Below are positions 43,110 to 52,696 of a DNA stretch of 64,000 nucleotides, in pieces. The stretch is from Rhizobium pisi (GTDB lineage: Bacteria > Pseudomonadota > Alphaproteobacteria > Rhizobiales > Rhizobiaceae). The stretch is taken from positions 1 through 64,000 of the forward strand of contig NZ_RJJT01000017.1 in the NCBI RefSeq assembly GCF_003938655.1. Direction: 5' to 3'. Both the position numbers and the translations under genes were made by a program. Every line of letters begins with the position of its first letter. Position 1 is the stretch's first letter. The notes below the pieces were generated by a model, which saw only the letters and a list, made by a program, of their open reading frames with translations, did no database searches and was not told the origin of the DNA.

Positions 43110-44096
43110 CTATTCCAGCCGGATGCGGGGATCGACCAGCGCCAGAAGAATGTCGCTGATCAGGGAGCCGATCAGCGTCAGCGCGCAGATCAGCAGAACG
43201 AAGGCGCCGGCAAGATACATGTCCTGGGCCATGAGCGCCTGCAGCAGCAAGGGTGCGGCCGTCGGCAGGTTGAGGACGATGGCGACGACGACCGAGCCGG
43301 AAATCAGATTGGGAAGCAGCCAGGCAATCGTCGAAATAAACGGATTGAGCGCGATCATCAGAGGATATTTCATCAGCAGCCGGAACTCCGAGAGGCCCTT
43401 TGCCCGCGCGGTGACCACGTAAGGTTTCGGCAGCTCGTCCAGCATGTTCGCGCGCATGACGCGGATGAGGCTCGCCGTCGAGGAGACGGCGAGAATGATG
43501 ACCGGAAGCCAGAGATGCGTCAGGAGATCGAGCATCTTGGCAAAGCTCCAGGGCGCCGTCTCATAGGCTGGCGAAAACAGCCCGCCGACATCCTGGCCGA
43601 ATTCGACCGCCGCGACATACATCAGCACCAGCGCCAGCAGGAATGACGGAACCGACAGGCCGAAGAAGGCGAAAGCCGTGAACAGATAGTCCCCGATCGA
43701 ATATTTCTTTACGGCGGAAAAGACGCCGATCGGCAGGGCGATCGCCCAGGTGGCGATCAATGTCGAAAGGGCGAGCACCAGGGTCAGCGCCATGCGCTCC
43801 CAGATCAGATCCGAGACCGGTTGCTGCCACTCGAATGAAATACCGAAATCGCCGCGCGAAAGGATGCCCCAGATCCATTTGAAATACTGGATGAGCATCG
43901 GATCATCGAGGCCGAAGCGCTCGCGCAGCTGTGCGGCCGTGTTCTGGTCGACGATCTCGTTGGATGCCGCAAGCGTCGCGATATAGGTCGTGACATAATC
44001 GCCCGGCGGCAGCTGGATCAGCACGAAAGCCAGGAAGCTGACGGCAAAAAGCGATGGAATCATCCATAAGAAGCGTTTGGCGATGAACACCAACAT
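43110..44096 (-). CDS. Peptide-class ABC transporter permease (DppB type)
   Basis: 328 residues. The DppB plan is clear: the N-terminal FLWMIPSLFAVSFLAFVLIQ helix, RFGLDDPMLIQYFKW, GDFGISFEWQQPVSDLI and the EAA loop VTARAKGLSEFRLLMKYPLM. It lies between the binding protein (117 bp) and the DppC-type gene (9 bp). Confidence 0.92.
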   Translation of the reverse strand: MLVFIAKRFLWMIPSLFAVSFLAFVLIQLPPGDYVTTYIATLAASNEIVDQNTAAQLRERFGLDDPMLIQYFKWIWGILSRGDFGISFEWQQPVSDLIWERMALTLVLALSTLIATWAIALPIGVFSAVKKYSIGDYLFTAFAFFGLSVPSFLLALVLMYVAAVEFGQDVGGLFSPAYETAPWSFAKMLDLLTHLWLPVIILAVSSTASLIRVMRANMLDELPKPYVVTARAKGLSEFRLLMKYPLMIALNPFISTIAWLLPNLISGSVVVAIVLNLPTAAPLLLQALMAQDMYLAGAFVLLICALTLIGSLISDILLALVDPRIRLE

Positions 44097-44212
44097 GAGG
44101 CGTCTCCCGGCTTGGACGCCGCCCTCTGGCCCTTGCGGCTTTCACGACCGCAAGGGGAGAGCGAACCTGAAAGAAAGCACCGTGCCTGAGGGTGCGGCGC
44201 TTGAGATCGAAA

Positions 44213-46150
44213 TCAGCTTGTGAAGGTGAATTGCTGCGGCAGTGCCGGCCCCGGATTGGGCCAGGACCAGCTGTCCGGCTCTTTCTCGGGAACATTGCGC
44301 AGATTGTTGCGGATGATGCCGAAGCCGCCGACGGCAAGGCAGAGGCCGACCGTTTCGAATTCCTCCGCCGCGATATCGAAGATCTGCTTCATGATCGCGC
44401 CGCGCTTGTCGAGATCGGCCGTCGAACGCGCCTCGTCGAACAGCTTCATGCGCTTCTTCTGGCTTTCCGGCGGCTCCTCGCCGCGCGCGCCATTCGACGT
44501 ATACCAGAGCGTCCACGGAATGGCGTAACGCGACCCTTGCGGATGAAAAGCGAAGAAATCGCGGGGATCGAGCATTGGGTCGAGACCGCCCGGCCCCGGC
44601 CATACCTGCGCATCATGGGCATTGTCGTCGCCGCGGGTGTAGTAGAGCGCCCGTTCGATCGTGTTGACCTTCATGTCGATGCCGATCTGGGCCCAATGCG
44701 TCTTGACCAGTTCCAGGGCATCGACGAGGTCGGGATAGAGCGTCGGAATGACGTCGACCGAGAAGAACACCTTCTGCCCGTCCGGGCGAAGGCGGAAGCC
44801 GTCGCCGCCTTTCTTGTAGCCGGCCTGATCGAGCATCGCGCCCGCCTTGTCGGCATCGAATTCGGTGAACTGGCGCGCATATTTCTCATGATACCAGGGA
44901 TGGGTCGGACGCGGTCCGGCCTGATAGGGCTCGCTCTGCCCGAAATAGACGATGTCGATGAGTTCCTGGCGATTGAGACCGATCGACAGCGCCTGCCGGA
45001 ACGACTTATCCGCAAACATCTTGCGCATGGCAGGATCTTTGTGGGTGATGTTGAAATAGATCTGGCACTGCTGCGAGGCCGAAGGCACGAGCGTCAGCAG
45101 GCGGTAATCGCCCTTCTGCATGTTCTGGGAGAGCGTCGGCTTGTTGGCGAGCACGCTGATGTGGCGTTCCTGGATATCGATCTTTCCGGAAATGACGTTC
45201 AGCATCAGCGATTCGACGTCCTGCGAGATGCCGAAGTTGATCTCGTCGATATAGGGAAGCTGGTTGCCTGATGTATCGACCTGCCAGAAATAGGGGTTGC
45301 GGGTCATGACGACGCGCGTCGCACCGCCGGCATAGGGCTCCTTGACGACCCATGGATCGAGCGTCGGCTTGTCGACATTGCCCCACCGCGACGGGATTTC
45401 GATGTCGCCGCAGCGGCTGCGGAACAGCTCCGTCCAGCTGGTAACGCCCGCCTTCTTCGCATCGGCTTCGACGTTTGGATTGTATTTCGGCAGGAACTGG
45501 CTGCAGTAATGCTTCGGAAAGAGCGTCGGATGCTGGCCGAGCGGCGTGGCGAGGTTTTCCAGATAAAGGGCGTTCGCCGCCGCGAAGGTGAATTTCACCG
45601 TATGATCGTCGATCTTTTCGACCGTGACCGGCTTGCCGGCGACGGAAAGCTGGGCCGGCGTCGAGCTGTAAAGCTCGGTATTCTTGACGCAATCCTCGAT
45701 CGCGAAAACGATATCGTCTGATGTAAAGGGATGGCCGTCGGACCAGCGCACGCCTTCGATCAGATGGAAGGTGAATTGCGTTGCGTCGTCATTGACCTCC
45801 CAGCGCTCGGCAAGGTTCGGCTGCACGGCGGTAAAATCCAGGTTCCAGCGCACGAGGCTCTGGTTGCCGACCATGCGCAGGATGCCGTTATGGTCCGACG
45901 AGCCGCGCAGGCCGCGACGCAGCGTGCCGCCATAGGTACCGACCTTCTCGAACGGCGTCACCACCATCGGCTTTTTCGGCAGGCGCTCGGCCAGCGGCGG
46001 CAGCTTGCCGTCCTTGACGAGCTGCGCCAGATCAGGCGCTTCGCCGCCTGCGGCAAAGGCGCGGCCGGCAAGCGACAGTGCCGCGACACCAGCCATGCCG
46101 CCGAGCACGGCGCGGCGGGTGACGCCGCCAGACAGTATTTCATTGGACAT
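44213..46150 (-). CDS. Peptide-class ABC transporter substrate-binding protein (large)
   Basis: 645 residues from the ATG of MSNEILSGG; a longer frame upstream lacks a signal peptide and ribosome site. A twin-arginine signal (VTRRAVLGGM ... SLAGRAFAAGG) ends near residue 35. The mature protein is a family 5 solute-binding protein with RWEVNDDATQFTFHLIEGVRWSDGHPFTSDDIVFA. It is about 100 residues longer than typical dipeptide receptors, as are receptors for oligosaccharides. It is first in the leftward operon and divergent from the GntR gene. Confidence 0.92.
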   Translation of the reverse strand: MSNEILSGGVTRRAVLGGMAGVAALSLAGRAFAAGGEAPDLAQLVKDGKLPPLAERLPKKPMVVTPFEKVGTYGGTLRRGLRGSSDHNGILRMVGNQSLVRWNLDFTAVQPNLAERWEVNDDATQFTFHLIEGVRWSDGHPFTSDDIVFAIEDCVKNTELYSSTPAQLSVAGKPVTVEKIDDHTVKFTFAAANALYLENLATPLGQHPTLFPKHYCSQFLPKYNPNVEADAKKAGVTSWTELFRSRCGDIEIPSRWGNVDKPTLDPWVVKEPYAGGATRVVMTRNPYFWQVDTSGNQLPYIDEINFGISQDVESLMLNVISGKIDIQERHISVLANKPTLSQNMQKGDYRLLTLVPSASQQCQIYFNITHKDPAMRKMFADKSFRQALSIGLNRQELIDIVYFGQSEPYQAGPRPTHPWYHEKYARQFTEFDADKAGAMLDQAGYKKGGDGFRLRPDGQKVFFSVDVIPTLYPDLVDALELVKTHWAQIGIDMKVNTIERALYYTRGDDNAHDAQVWPGPGGLDPMLDPRDFFAFHPQGSRYAIPWTLWYTSNGARGEEPPESQKKRMKLFDEARSTADLDKRGAIMKQIFDIAAEEFETVGLCLAVGGFGIIRNNLRNVPEKEPDSWSWPNPGPALPQQFTFTS

Positions 46151-46285
46151 CGAGTTCCTCCCCTTTTTATGCCGGCCGCTTTTATGCCGGTATGGCCTTT
46201 GTGCCGGCTGCTGCGGCGGGCTCCCGACCTGCCGTTTCGCGCCCTCCTCGGCGCTGCGAGGGAACCATAGACACGTTCTCAAATG

Positions 46286-46311
46286 ATTACAAGAGTTGAC
46301 AGATAATTACA
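46286..46311. promoter_or_regulatory. Repeated ATTACA half-sites in the divergent promoter region
   Basis: ATTACA at 46286-46291 and again at 46306-46311, spaced 20 bp (two helical turns), with TTGACA between them. It lies between the binding-protein gene and the GntR gene. It is a candidate regulator or promoter site for the FCD-GntR protein. The link is inferred. Confidence 0.35.
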
Positions 46312-46538
46312 GATTCTATAGCGATGCAGCATCAAACGAGGCGCTCAAGCCATTGGCAGGAAAGCCTCGCGGAAGGAAAGACGGCAGATCTGTCAGATGT
46401 TGTCCACAACAACATCGCAGCAGCTGACTGCATCGCGCCATGCTGGCGCATGGTCGAGGAGGCATATCTGGCTTCTGCTCGCCGGGCGAAGAGCCGATGG
46501 GGTGAATGGGCCATGTGGCGGGAGAGAAAAGGACGATA

Positions 46539-47252
46539 ATGACGTTTGCAGTCGATGCCGTTTCGAACAGGGGCGCAACGCGCTTCAGCGACATCATCTA
46601 CGAGAAGATCGTGGGGATGATCGCAGACGGCAAGTTTCCTGTGAACGAGCGGCTGCCATCGGAGACGAAGCTCGCCGCCGATTTCGGCGCGTCGCGGCCC
46701 GTTGTGCGCGAGGCCCTGGAGAGGCTCAGAACCGACGGCCTCATCGTGTCGCGCAAGGGGTCCGGCTCCTATGTCAGGCAGCGGCCGGATTCGTCGATGC
46801 TGAAAATGGTTCCGGTCGGCTCGCTTGCGGATGTACAGCGGTTCTTCGAGTTCCGCGCCGGCCTCGAAGCGGAGGCGGCCGAGCTTGCGGCGCGAAACTG
46901 GCAGCCGGCTGACAAGGAGCGGATCACGGCCGCCCTTTTGGCGATCGAGCAATGTCTGAAGAACGGCGAACTCGGCGCTGAGGAGGACCAGGCTCTGCAC
47001 GATGCGATTGCGATGGCGACGGGCAATCAGTTTCACATCACCGTGCGCGAATGGTTCAGACCGCATTTCGCCATCGGCCATTCGGTGACGCGAAGCCTGA
47101 GCCTGAAGCGCACGCCGGAGCAGATCCGCAGTGTGCAGGACGAGCACGCGGTGATCGTGGAGGCGATCTTCGCGCGGCGGGAAACCGAAGCGCATGACGC
47201 GATGAAGAGACACATACTGAATGCACGCGCCCGCATGTTCCAGGGCGTTTGA
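46539..47252 (+). CDS. FCD-domain GntR transcriptional regulator
   Basis: 237 residues from the ATG after AAAAGGACGATA. The N-terminal winged helix (about 10-80) has RLPSETKLAADFGASRPVVR and LERLRTDGLIVSRKGSGSYV. The C-terminal FCD effector domain begins near FFEFRAGLEAEAAELAARNW and has the metal/effector His positions DQALHDAIA and DEHAVIVEAIF. It probably controls both divergent transporter/uronate units, as UxuR/ExuR-like and other FCD proteins do with sugar acids. Confidence 0.92.
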   Translation: MTFAVDAVSNRGATRFSDIIYEKIVGMIADGKFPVNERLPSETKLAADFGASRPVVREALERLRTDGLIVSRKGSGSYVRQRPDSSMLKMVPVGSLADVQRFFEFRAGLEAEAAELAARNWQPADKERITAALLAIEQCLKNGELGAEEDQALHDAIAMATGNQFHITVREWFRPHFAIGHSVTRSLSLKRTPEQIRSVQDEHAVIVEAIFARRETEAHDAMKRHILNARARMFQGV

Positions 47253-47273
47253 ACGATGATGGGAGGACGGACG

Positions 47274-48104
47274 ATGAGACGGATCGCTGTGACGGGTGCT
47301 GCCGGACGTGTCGGAACGCTGCTGCGCCCGCTCCTTCGACCTGATGTCGAGCACCTCCGCCTGATCGACGTTCGCGAACCCGCGGAACTGGCTGAAAACG
47401 AAAGCTTCGTCCAGGCCGATCTTGCCAATCTCGACGAGGCGACCGCCGCTCTCAACGGCATCGACGGCGTCGTTCACCTTGCCGGCATCGCAAGCGGCAT
47501 CGACATGAACGCGATATTGCAGGCAAATGTGCTCGGGACATACAATCTCTACGAGGCTGCCCGGATCAACGGCGTTGAGCGGATGGTCTACGCCTCGAGC
47601 AACCATACGACCGGCTTTTATCCGCGCGGCGAGGTCGTATCGCCTCTCGATCCGATGCGGCCGGACAGCCCCTACGGGCTTTCCAAATGCTGGGGCGAAC
47701 TGGTGGCGGGGCTCTATTACGATACGTCAGGCATCCGCACGCTTTCCATCCGCATCGGCAATGCGGGCACTTATCCCAACAGCGAGCGGGCGATAGCGAT
47801 CTGGATCAGCGCGCGGGATCTGGCGCAATTGGTTCGCATCGGGCTTACCCACCCGCTGATCGCCGCAACTGTCGTCTACGGCGTTTCCGATGCAGACGAG
47901 AAATGGTGGGACAACGATCTGGCGACGCGCCTTGGCTACCTCCCGCAAGACCGCCCGCGCGATCACGCCCGCATCGAGCAGGTTGCCGAGGGCCGGATAG
48001 CACTGACGTTCCAGGGCGGGGGTTTCTGCGAATACAATCACGACGGCGACATCCACATGCGCGATGCCGAGGGGCTCGTCAAAGGCTTGGAGACGGTCTC
48101 GTGA
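47274..48104 (+). CDS. udh: Uronate dehydrogenase-like NAD-dependent epimerase/dehydrogenase
   Basis: 276 residues from the ATG after GGGAGGACGG. Rossmann motif VTGAAGRVG at 6-14, DGVVHLAGIAS, LQANVLGTYNLYEAAR, YASSNHTTGFYPRGE and catalytic YGLSKCWGE. SSNHTxGFYP and a later VYGVSDAD-KWWDN segment match Agrobacterium-type uronate dehydrogenases, which oxidise galacturonate or glucuronate to the aldarolactone with NAD. A lactonase follows immediately, as expected. Confidence 0.85.
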   Translation: MRRIAVTGAAGRVGTLLRPLLRPDVEHLRLIDVREPAELAENESFVQADLANLDEATAALNGIDGVVHLAGIASGIDMNAILQANVLGTYNLYEAARINGVERMVYASSNHTTGFYPRGEVVSPLDPMRPDSPYGLSKCWGELVAGLYYDTSGIRTLSIRIGNAGTYPNSERAIAIWISARDLAQLVRIGLTHPLIAATVVYGVSDADEKWWDNDLATRLGYLPQDRPRDHARIEQVAEGRIALTFQGGGFCEYNHDGDIHMRDAEGLVKGLETVS

Positions 48105-48976
48105 CGGCGCCGCGTGTCATTGAGCCGAAGGTTCGTTCGATGTTGCAGCAACCGCTGACGGTCGGTGAGTCGCCGGTATGGGACGAAGAGACCGGCGCCC
48201 TGTGGCTCACCGATATCCTGGCGCCGGCACTCGTCCGGCTTTCGGGCGAAGGCAGGATCGACCGCTTCGACATGCCGGCTGAGATCGGCTGCCTCGGACT
48301 TTGCCGCGACAACAGGATCGTCGTCGGCCTCCAGACCGGCGTTCATCTCTTCGATCCCGTCTCCCGCCATCTCGAGTTTCTTTCCGATCCGGTCGGCCGC
48401 GAGATCAATGGCCGCCTGAACGATGGAAAGGTCGGGCCCGACGGGCACTTCTGGGTCGGCTCGATCAGCGAAGCCAAGCCGCAGACCGACGAGGCCGCAT
48501 TGTATCGCGTGGGCGCCGACGGCAGCACGCGGACCGTGGCAACCGGACTGACGAGCTCCAATGGCCTTGCCTGGTCGCCGGACGGCCGGCGGATGTATCA
48601 CTCCGACAGCCGGCAATGCTTCCTGCAGGCTTTCGATTTCGATCCTGAGACCGGCGCGATCGGCGCCGCGCGACGGCTGCGCAGCTTTACCGAAGAACAG
48701 GGCCGCCCCGATGGAGCGACGACCGATCGCGACGGGTTTTACTGGAGCGCCGGCGTCTCTGCCGGCCGTCTCAACCGCCTGTCGAGCGAAGGCGAAATCG
48801 TCGAGATCTACATTCTGCCGGTCGCAGCACCGACCATGCCGTGTTTCGGAGGGCCTGACCTCAGCACCCTCTACGTCACGAGCCTGTCGACCGACCGCAC
48901 GGGACGTTTCGAGGCAGGCACAGTCATTGCCTTCGATGTCGATGCTGAGGGGCTGGCGCCCTTCCGCTTCGGATGA
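48101..48976 (+). CDS. SMP-30/gluconolactonase family lactonase
   Basis: 291 residues from the GTG overlapping the Udh stop (GTGA). It is a six-bladed propeller with metal-binding positions in VGESPVWDEETGALWLTDI (Glu), GRLNDGKVGPDGHFWVG (Asn), LTSSNGLAWSPDGRRMYHSD (Asn, Asp) and PDGATTDRDGFYW. Such enzymes open sugar-acid lactones. After Udh it should hydrolyse galactaro- or glucarolactone to the aldarate in the cytoplasm; no signal peptide is present. Confidence 0.9.
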   Translation: MTAPRVIEPKVRSMLQQPLTVGESPVWDEETGALWLTDILAPALVRLSGEGRIDRFDMPAEIGCLGLCRDNRIVVGLQTGVHLFDPVSRHLEFLSDPVGREINGRLNDGKVGPDGHFWVGSISEAKPQTDEAALYRVGADGSTRTVATGLTSSNGLAWSPDGRRMYHSDSRQCFLQAFDFDPETGAIGAARRLRSFTEEQGRPDGATTDRDGFYWSAGVSAGRLNRLSSEGEIVEIYILPVAAPTMPCFGGPDLSTLYVTSLSTDRTGRFEAGTVIAFDVDAEGLAPFRFG

Positions 48977-49011
48977 CGACCATCTGGAAGAAAAGCGAAC
49001 GGGGGAGAACA

Positions 49012-49956
49012 ATGAGCATCGCGATCATGCGCAAGGCGCTCACCGGCGTGTCGGGCGTTCCCGTCACGGCCTATGACGGAAAAGGCGAAGTCGAGCCTGG
49101 GATCACGGCGAAGGTCTATGCACGGGTGGCGGCTGCAGGCATTCACAACATCGTCGCCGCCGGCAATACCGGGGAATTCTATGCCCTGACGCCGCAGGAG
49201 ATCCGGCTCGTCCATGAGGCGGCGGTATCAGGTGTCGATGGCAGGGCGCCGGTGACGGCAGCGATCGGCCGGTCGCTGCGCGAGGCGATCGGCATGGCCA
49301 GGGATGCGGCCGCGATCGGCGCCTCGGCCGTCATGTCGCATCAGCCCGTCGATCCTTTCGCAGCACCTTCGGCTCAGATCGACTATTTCTGCAATCTCGC
49401 CGATGCGTCCGCCCTGCCGCTCATCGCCTATGTCAGGGCCGAGGGTTTCACCGTTGCCGACATCGTTCGGCTGGCCAATCACGGCAACATTGCCGGCATC
49501 AAGTTCGCCACAACAGACCTGATGCTGCTGTCGCGAGCGATTCCCGCGGCCGATCCGGCCGGCGCGCTGTTCGTCTGCGGCCTGGCGGAAAGCTGGGCGC
49601 CGACATTCACCGCAGCCGGCGCGCGCGGCTTCACCTCGGGCCTCGTCAACGTCGCGCCGAAGCTCTCGCTTGCCGTCCACGACGCGCTCGAGAAAGGCGA
49701 TTTCGCCGCGGCGAGAGCCATCGTCAACAGGCTCGAACCCTTCGAGCGGATGCGGACCAAATTCCGCAACGGCGCGAACGTGACCGTCGTGAAAGAGGCC
49801 GTCACCTATTCCGGCCTTGATGTCGGCCCCGTGCGCGTGCCGGGATTGCCGCGCCTCGACGAGCATGACCGCGAGGAACTCCATCGGCTGCTCCATGGCT
49901 GGGAGGCCGAAGGCGACATTGAAACGGACCGGCAGAACATCAAGGCAGCCGGCTAA
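49012..49956 (+). CDS. DapA/KdgD-family aldolase or dehydratase
   Basis: 314 residues from the ATG after GGGGGAGAACA; an earlier in-frame start overlaps the lactonase gene. The TIM-barrel motifs of the dihydrodipicolinate synthase family are GNTGEFYALT, active-site Tyr140 (LIAYVRA) and Schiff-base Lys164 (AGIKFATTDL). After Udh, lactonase and dehydratases it most likely acts on a keto-deoxy-glucarate-type product (5-dehydro-4-deoxyglucarate dehydratase-like, yielding ketoglutarate semialdehyde). An aldolase role is the alternative. Confidence 0.85.
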   Translation: MSIAIMRKALTGVSGVPVTAYDGKGEVEPGITAKVYARVAAAGIHNIVAAGNTGEFYALTPQEIRLVHEAAVSGVDGRAPVTAAIGRSLREAIGMARDAAAIGASAVMSHQPVDPFAAPSAQIDYFCNLADASALPLIAYVRAEGFTVADIVRLANHGNIAGIKFATTDLMLLSRAIPAADPAGALFVCGLAESWAPTFTAAGARGFTSGLVNVAPKLSLAVHDALEKGDFAAARAIVNRLEPFERMRTKFRNGANVTVVKEAVTYSGLDVGPVRVPGLPRLDEHDREELHRLLHGWEAEGDIETDRQNIKAAG

Positions 49957-50002
49957 GTCAAAACATCATTCCCCGCAAGCAACAGGATTGGGAGGTCTTG
50001 AG

Positions 50003-51589
50003 ATGCTCAAGCAGCTATTGACGACGATCGCAATGACAGGCGCCCTGATGACGGCGCAGCCCACCCTCGCGGCATCGCCGCCGAACATGCTGGTCATCGG
50101 CACCAATCTCACCGGTATCCGCACACTCGACCCGGCTCAGAACAATGCCCGCACGGTCTCCGAGCTGATCTCGAATCTCTACGATAACCTCGTGCAGCTG
50201 TCGCCGGACGATCTGAAGACCCTGAAGCCGATGCTTGCGACGCAGTGGAGCGTCTCCGAAGACGGCAAGATCATCACGCTGACCTTGCGCGACGACGCCA
50301 TCTTCCAGAGCGGCAACAAGGTCACCGCCGAGGATGCGGCCTGGTCGATCCAGCGCGTCATCAAGATGGGTCAGGTCGGCTCAACTGACGTGGCGCTCTG
50401 GGGCTTTAAGCCCGAGAATGTCGAGAAGCTCGTGCGGGCCAAGGACGAACATACGCTGGAGATCGAGCTGCCGCAGGCGGTCAACACGGATCTGGTGCTC
50501 TATTCGCTCGCCGGCTCGTCGCTCGGCATCGTCGACAAGAAGACGGTGCTCTCGCATGAGGCGAACGGCGATTTCGGCGGCGCCTGGCTTTCAGCCAATT
50601 CCGCCGGCAGCGGCCCGTTCAGCCTCGCGCAGTGGCGGCCGAACGACGTGGCGATCTTCAATGCGCAACCGAAATATTGGGGCGGCAAACCTGCCATGGC
50701 TCGCGTCGTTGCCCGCCATATCCCTGAATCCGGCAATCTCAGACTTCAGCTCGAAGCAGGCGACGTCGATGTCGGCCAGTATGTGGCAAGCGGCGATCTC
50801 GATGCGCTCGCCACCAACAAGGAAATGGTCATCGACAACGTTCCGGGGCTCGGATTCTACTATATCGCCCTCAACCAGAAAGACCCCGATCTGCAGAAGC
50901 CGAAGGTGCGTGAAGCCTTCCAGCACGCCTTCGACTGGAAGGCGATCTCCGGCAACATCATGCGCTATACCGGTTTTCCCTGGCAGTCGATGGTCCCGCG
51001 CGGCATGATCGGCGCTCCCGGGGAGGCTGCGGCCCACTACGATTACGATCCCGTCAAGGCCAAACAGCTGCTGGCAGAGGCCGGATATCCCAACGGGCTG
51101 AAGAAGGTCCTCAATCCGTCGGGTGCGGCGACCCTGCCCTTTGCGGAAGCGTTGCAGGCAAGCGCGCGGGCTGCCGGTCTCGATCTCGATCTCGTGCCCG
51201 GCGAATTCACGCCCGCCTTCCGCGAGCGCAAATTCGAAGTGCTGCTCGGCAATTCCGGCGCCCGGCTGCCCGATCCCTTCGCCGTCGCCACTCAATATGC
51301 CTACAACCCCGACAACAGCGACGAGGCGCGCCTCGGCAGCTATTATCTCTGGCGCACGGGCATGAAGGTGGACGAGCTCAACACGCTCATCGACCAATCG
51401 ATGAAGGAGCGCGACACGGAAAAGCGCACCGACATCTTCAAGAAGATGGACGGCATCTATGCCGGCATGGCCTCGCCGCTCGTCATCTTCTTCCAGCGAA
51501 CCGACCCCTATGTCATGCGCGCCAACGTCAAGAACTATCACGGGCACACGACCTGGTCGACGCGTTGGCATGACGTGACGAAGGAGTAG
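50003..51589 (+). CDS. Peptide-class ABC transporter substrate-binding protein
   Basis: 528 residues from the ATG after GGGAGG; the longer open frame upstream is inside the aldolase gene. A Sec signal peptide MLKQLLTTIAMTGALMTAQP ends near TLA-AS at residue 24. It is family 5 solute-binding: IRTLDPAQNNARTVSELISN, QWSVSEDGKIITLTLRDDAI, FQSGNKVTAEDAAWSI. It is the receptor of the second peptide-class importer of this locus. Confidence 0.93.
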   Translation: MLKQLLTTIAMTGALMTAQPTLAASPPNMLVIGTNLTGIRTLDPAQNNARTVSELISNLYDNLVQLSPDDLKTLKPMLATQWSVSEDGKIITLTLRDDAIFQSGNKVTAEDAAWSIQRVIKMGQVGSTDVALWGFKPENVEKLVRAKDEHTLEIELPQAVNTDLVLYSLAGSSLGIVDKKTVLSHEANGDFGGAWLSANSAGSGPFSLAQWRPNDVAIFNAQPKYWGGKPAMARVVARHIPESGNLRLQLEAGDVDVGQYVASGDLDALATNKEMVIDNVPGLGFYYIALNQKDPDLQKPKVREAFQHAFDWKAISGNIMRYTGFPWQSMVPRGMIGAPGEAAAHYDYDPVKAKQLLAEAGYPNGLKKVLNPSGAATLPFAEALQASARAAGLDLDLVPGEFTPAFRERKFEVLLGNSGARLPDPFAVATQYAYNPDNSDEARLGSYYLWRTGMKVDELNTLIDQSMKERDTEKRTDIFKKMDGIYAGMASPLVIFFQRTDPYVMRANVKNYHGHTTWSTRWHDVTKE

Positions 51590-51594
51590 AGCGC

Positions 51595-52692
51595 GTGGCG
51601 AGCGCCGATCTGACATCGAAGCAGGAGAGCAGCGGCCGTTCTCAGGCGGGCGGGTTCGCTAATGCGGCCCCGCATCCGTTGATGGGCTTGCTGCGGCGCC
51701 TGGCGGGGCGTGGTGTAGCTGTCGTGACCACGCTGCTCGGCCTGCTCTTCCTGACCTTCTCGATGGGCCGCCTGCTTCCCGCCGACCCGGTGCTCGCCAT
51801 CACCGGGGCGGAGGTCAGCAAGGAGGTTTACGACCGCGTCTATAACGAGCTGGGGCTCGGAGAACCGATCTGGATGCAGTTCCTCGCCTATGTCGGGAAG
51901 ATCGCCACCGGCGATCTCGGCATGTCGGCGACAACAGGTCAGCCGATCCTCACCGATCTCATGACGATCTTTCCCGCGACCATCGAGCTTGCCATCATCG
52001 CCATGATCATCGGCGCCATTATCGGCATTCCCCTGGGGATCACGGCTGCGGTCAGGCGCGGAACGATCATCGATCATATCGCCCGGATCGTTGCGCTTGC
52101 CGGCCATTCCATCCCGATCTTCTGGACCGGGCTGATGGCGCTCTTCGTCTTCTATGCGAAGCTGAAGCTGGTCGGCGCATCGGGCCGGATCGACGTCTTC
52201 TACGAGGGCCTCGTCACGCCGATAACCGGCTTTCTTCTGATCGACGCGGCAATCCAGGGCCAATGGGACGTGTTTTATAACGCGCTCGGCCACATCATCT
52301 TGCCGGCGGCGATCCTCGGCTATTATTCCGTCGCCTATATCAGCCGCATGTCGCGAAGCTTCATGCTGGAGCAGCTGAGCCAGGAATACATCATCACCGC
52401 CCGGGCAAAAGGGCTTGGCACCCGCAAGGTCGTCTGGCGCCATGCTTTCAGGAATATCCGCGTGCAGCTCCTGACGATTCTGGCGCTGACCTTCGGCGGG
52501 CTGCTCGAAGGGGCGGTGCTGATCGAGACGGTTTTCGGCTGGCCTGGGCTCGGCCAGTACCTCACCCGCGGGCTGCAGATGAACGACATGAACGTCGTCA
52601 TGGGGTCGGTGCTGACGATCGGCGCCGTCTTCCTGATCATCAACATCCTGTCGGACTTCCTCTATCGCATTCTTGATCCGAGAACACGGTGA
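51595..52692 (+). CDS. Peptide-class ABC transporter permease (DppB type)
   Basis: 365 residues from a GTG with AAGGAG just upstream (inside the receptor stop region). The DppB plan is present: LGLLFLTFSMGRLLPADPVL, ELGLGEPIWMQFLAYVGKIA, GDLGMSATTGQPI and the EAA loop ITARAKGLGTRKVVWRHAFR, with six membrane helices. A soluble N-terminal extension of about 30 residues precedes the first helix. Confidence 0.92.
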   Translation: MASADLTSKQESSGRSQAGGFANAAPHPLMGLLRRLAGRGVAVVTTLLGLLFLTFSMGRLLPADPVLAITGAEVSKEVYDRVYNELGLGEPIWMQFLAYVGKIATGDLGMSATTGQPILTDLMTIFPATIELAIIAMIIGAIIGIPLGITAAVRRGTIIDHIARIVALAGHSIPIFWTGLMALFVFYAKLKLVGASGRIDVFYEGLVTPITGFLLIDAAIQGQWDVFYNALGHIILPAAILGYYSVAYISRMSRSFMLEQLSQEYIITARAKGLGTRKVVWRHAFRNIRVQLLTILALTFGGLLEGAVLIETVFGWPGLGQYLTRGLQMNDMNVVMGSVLTIGAVFLIINILSDFLYRILDPRTR

Positions 52693-52696
52693 CGCC

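Noticed and set aside
46332..47606. A 424-codon minus-strand frame opposite the GntR and Udh genes
   Set aside because: It spans two unrelated real genes on the other strand and shows no protein family features.
47687..48976. Reading the lactonase from the far upstream start of its frame
   Set aside because: The first ~400 bases lie inside the Udh gene in another frame; the GTG overlapping the Udh stop gives a normal-length lactonase.
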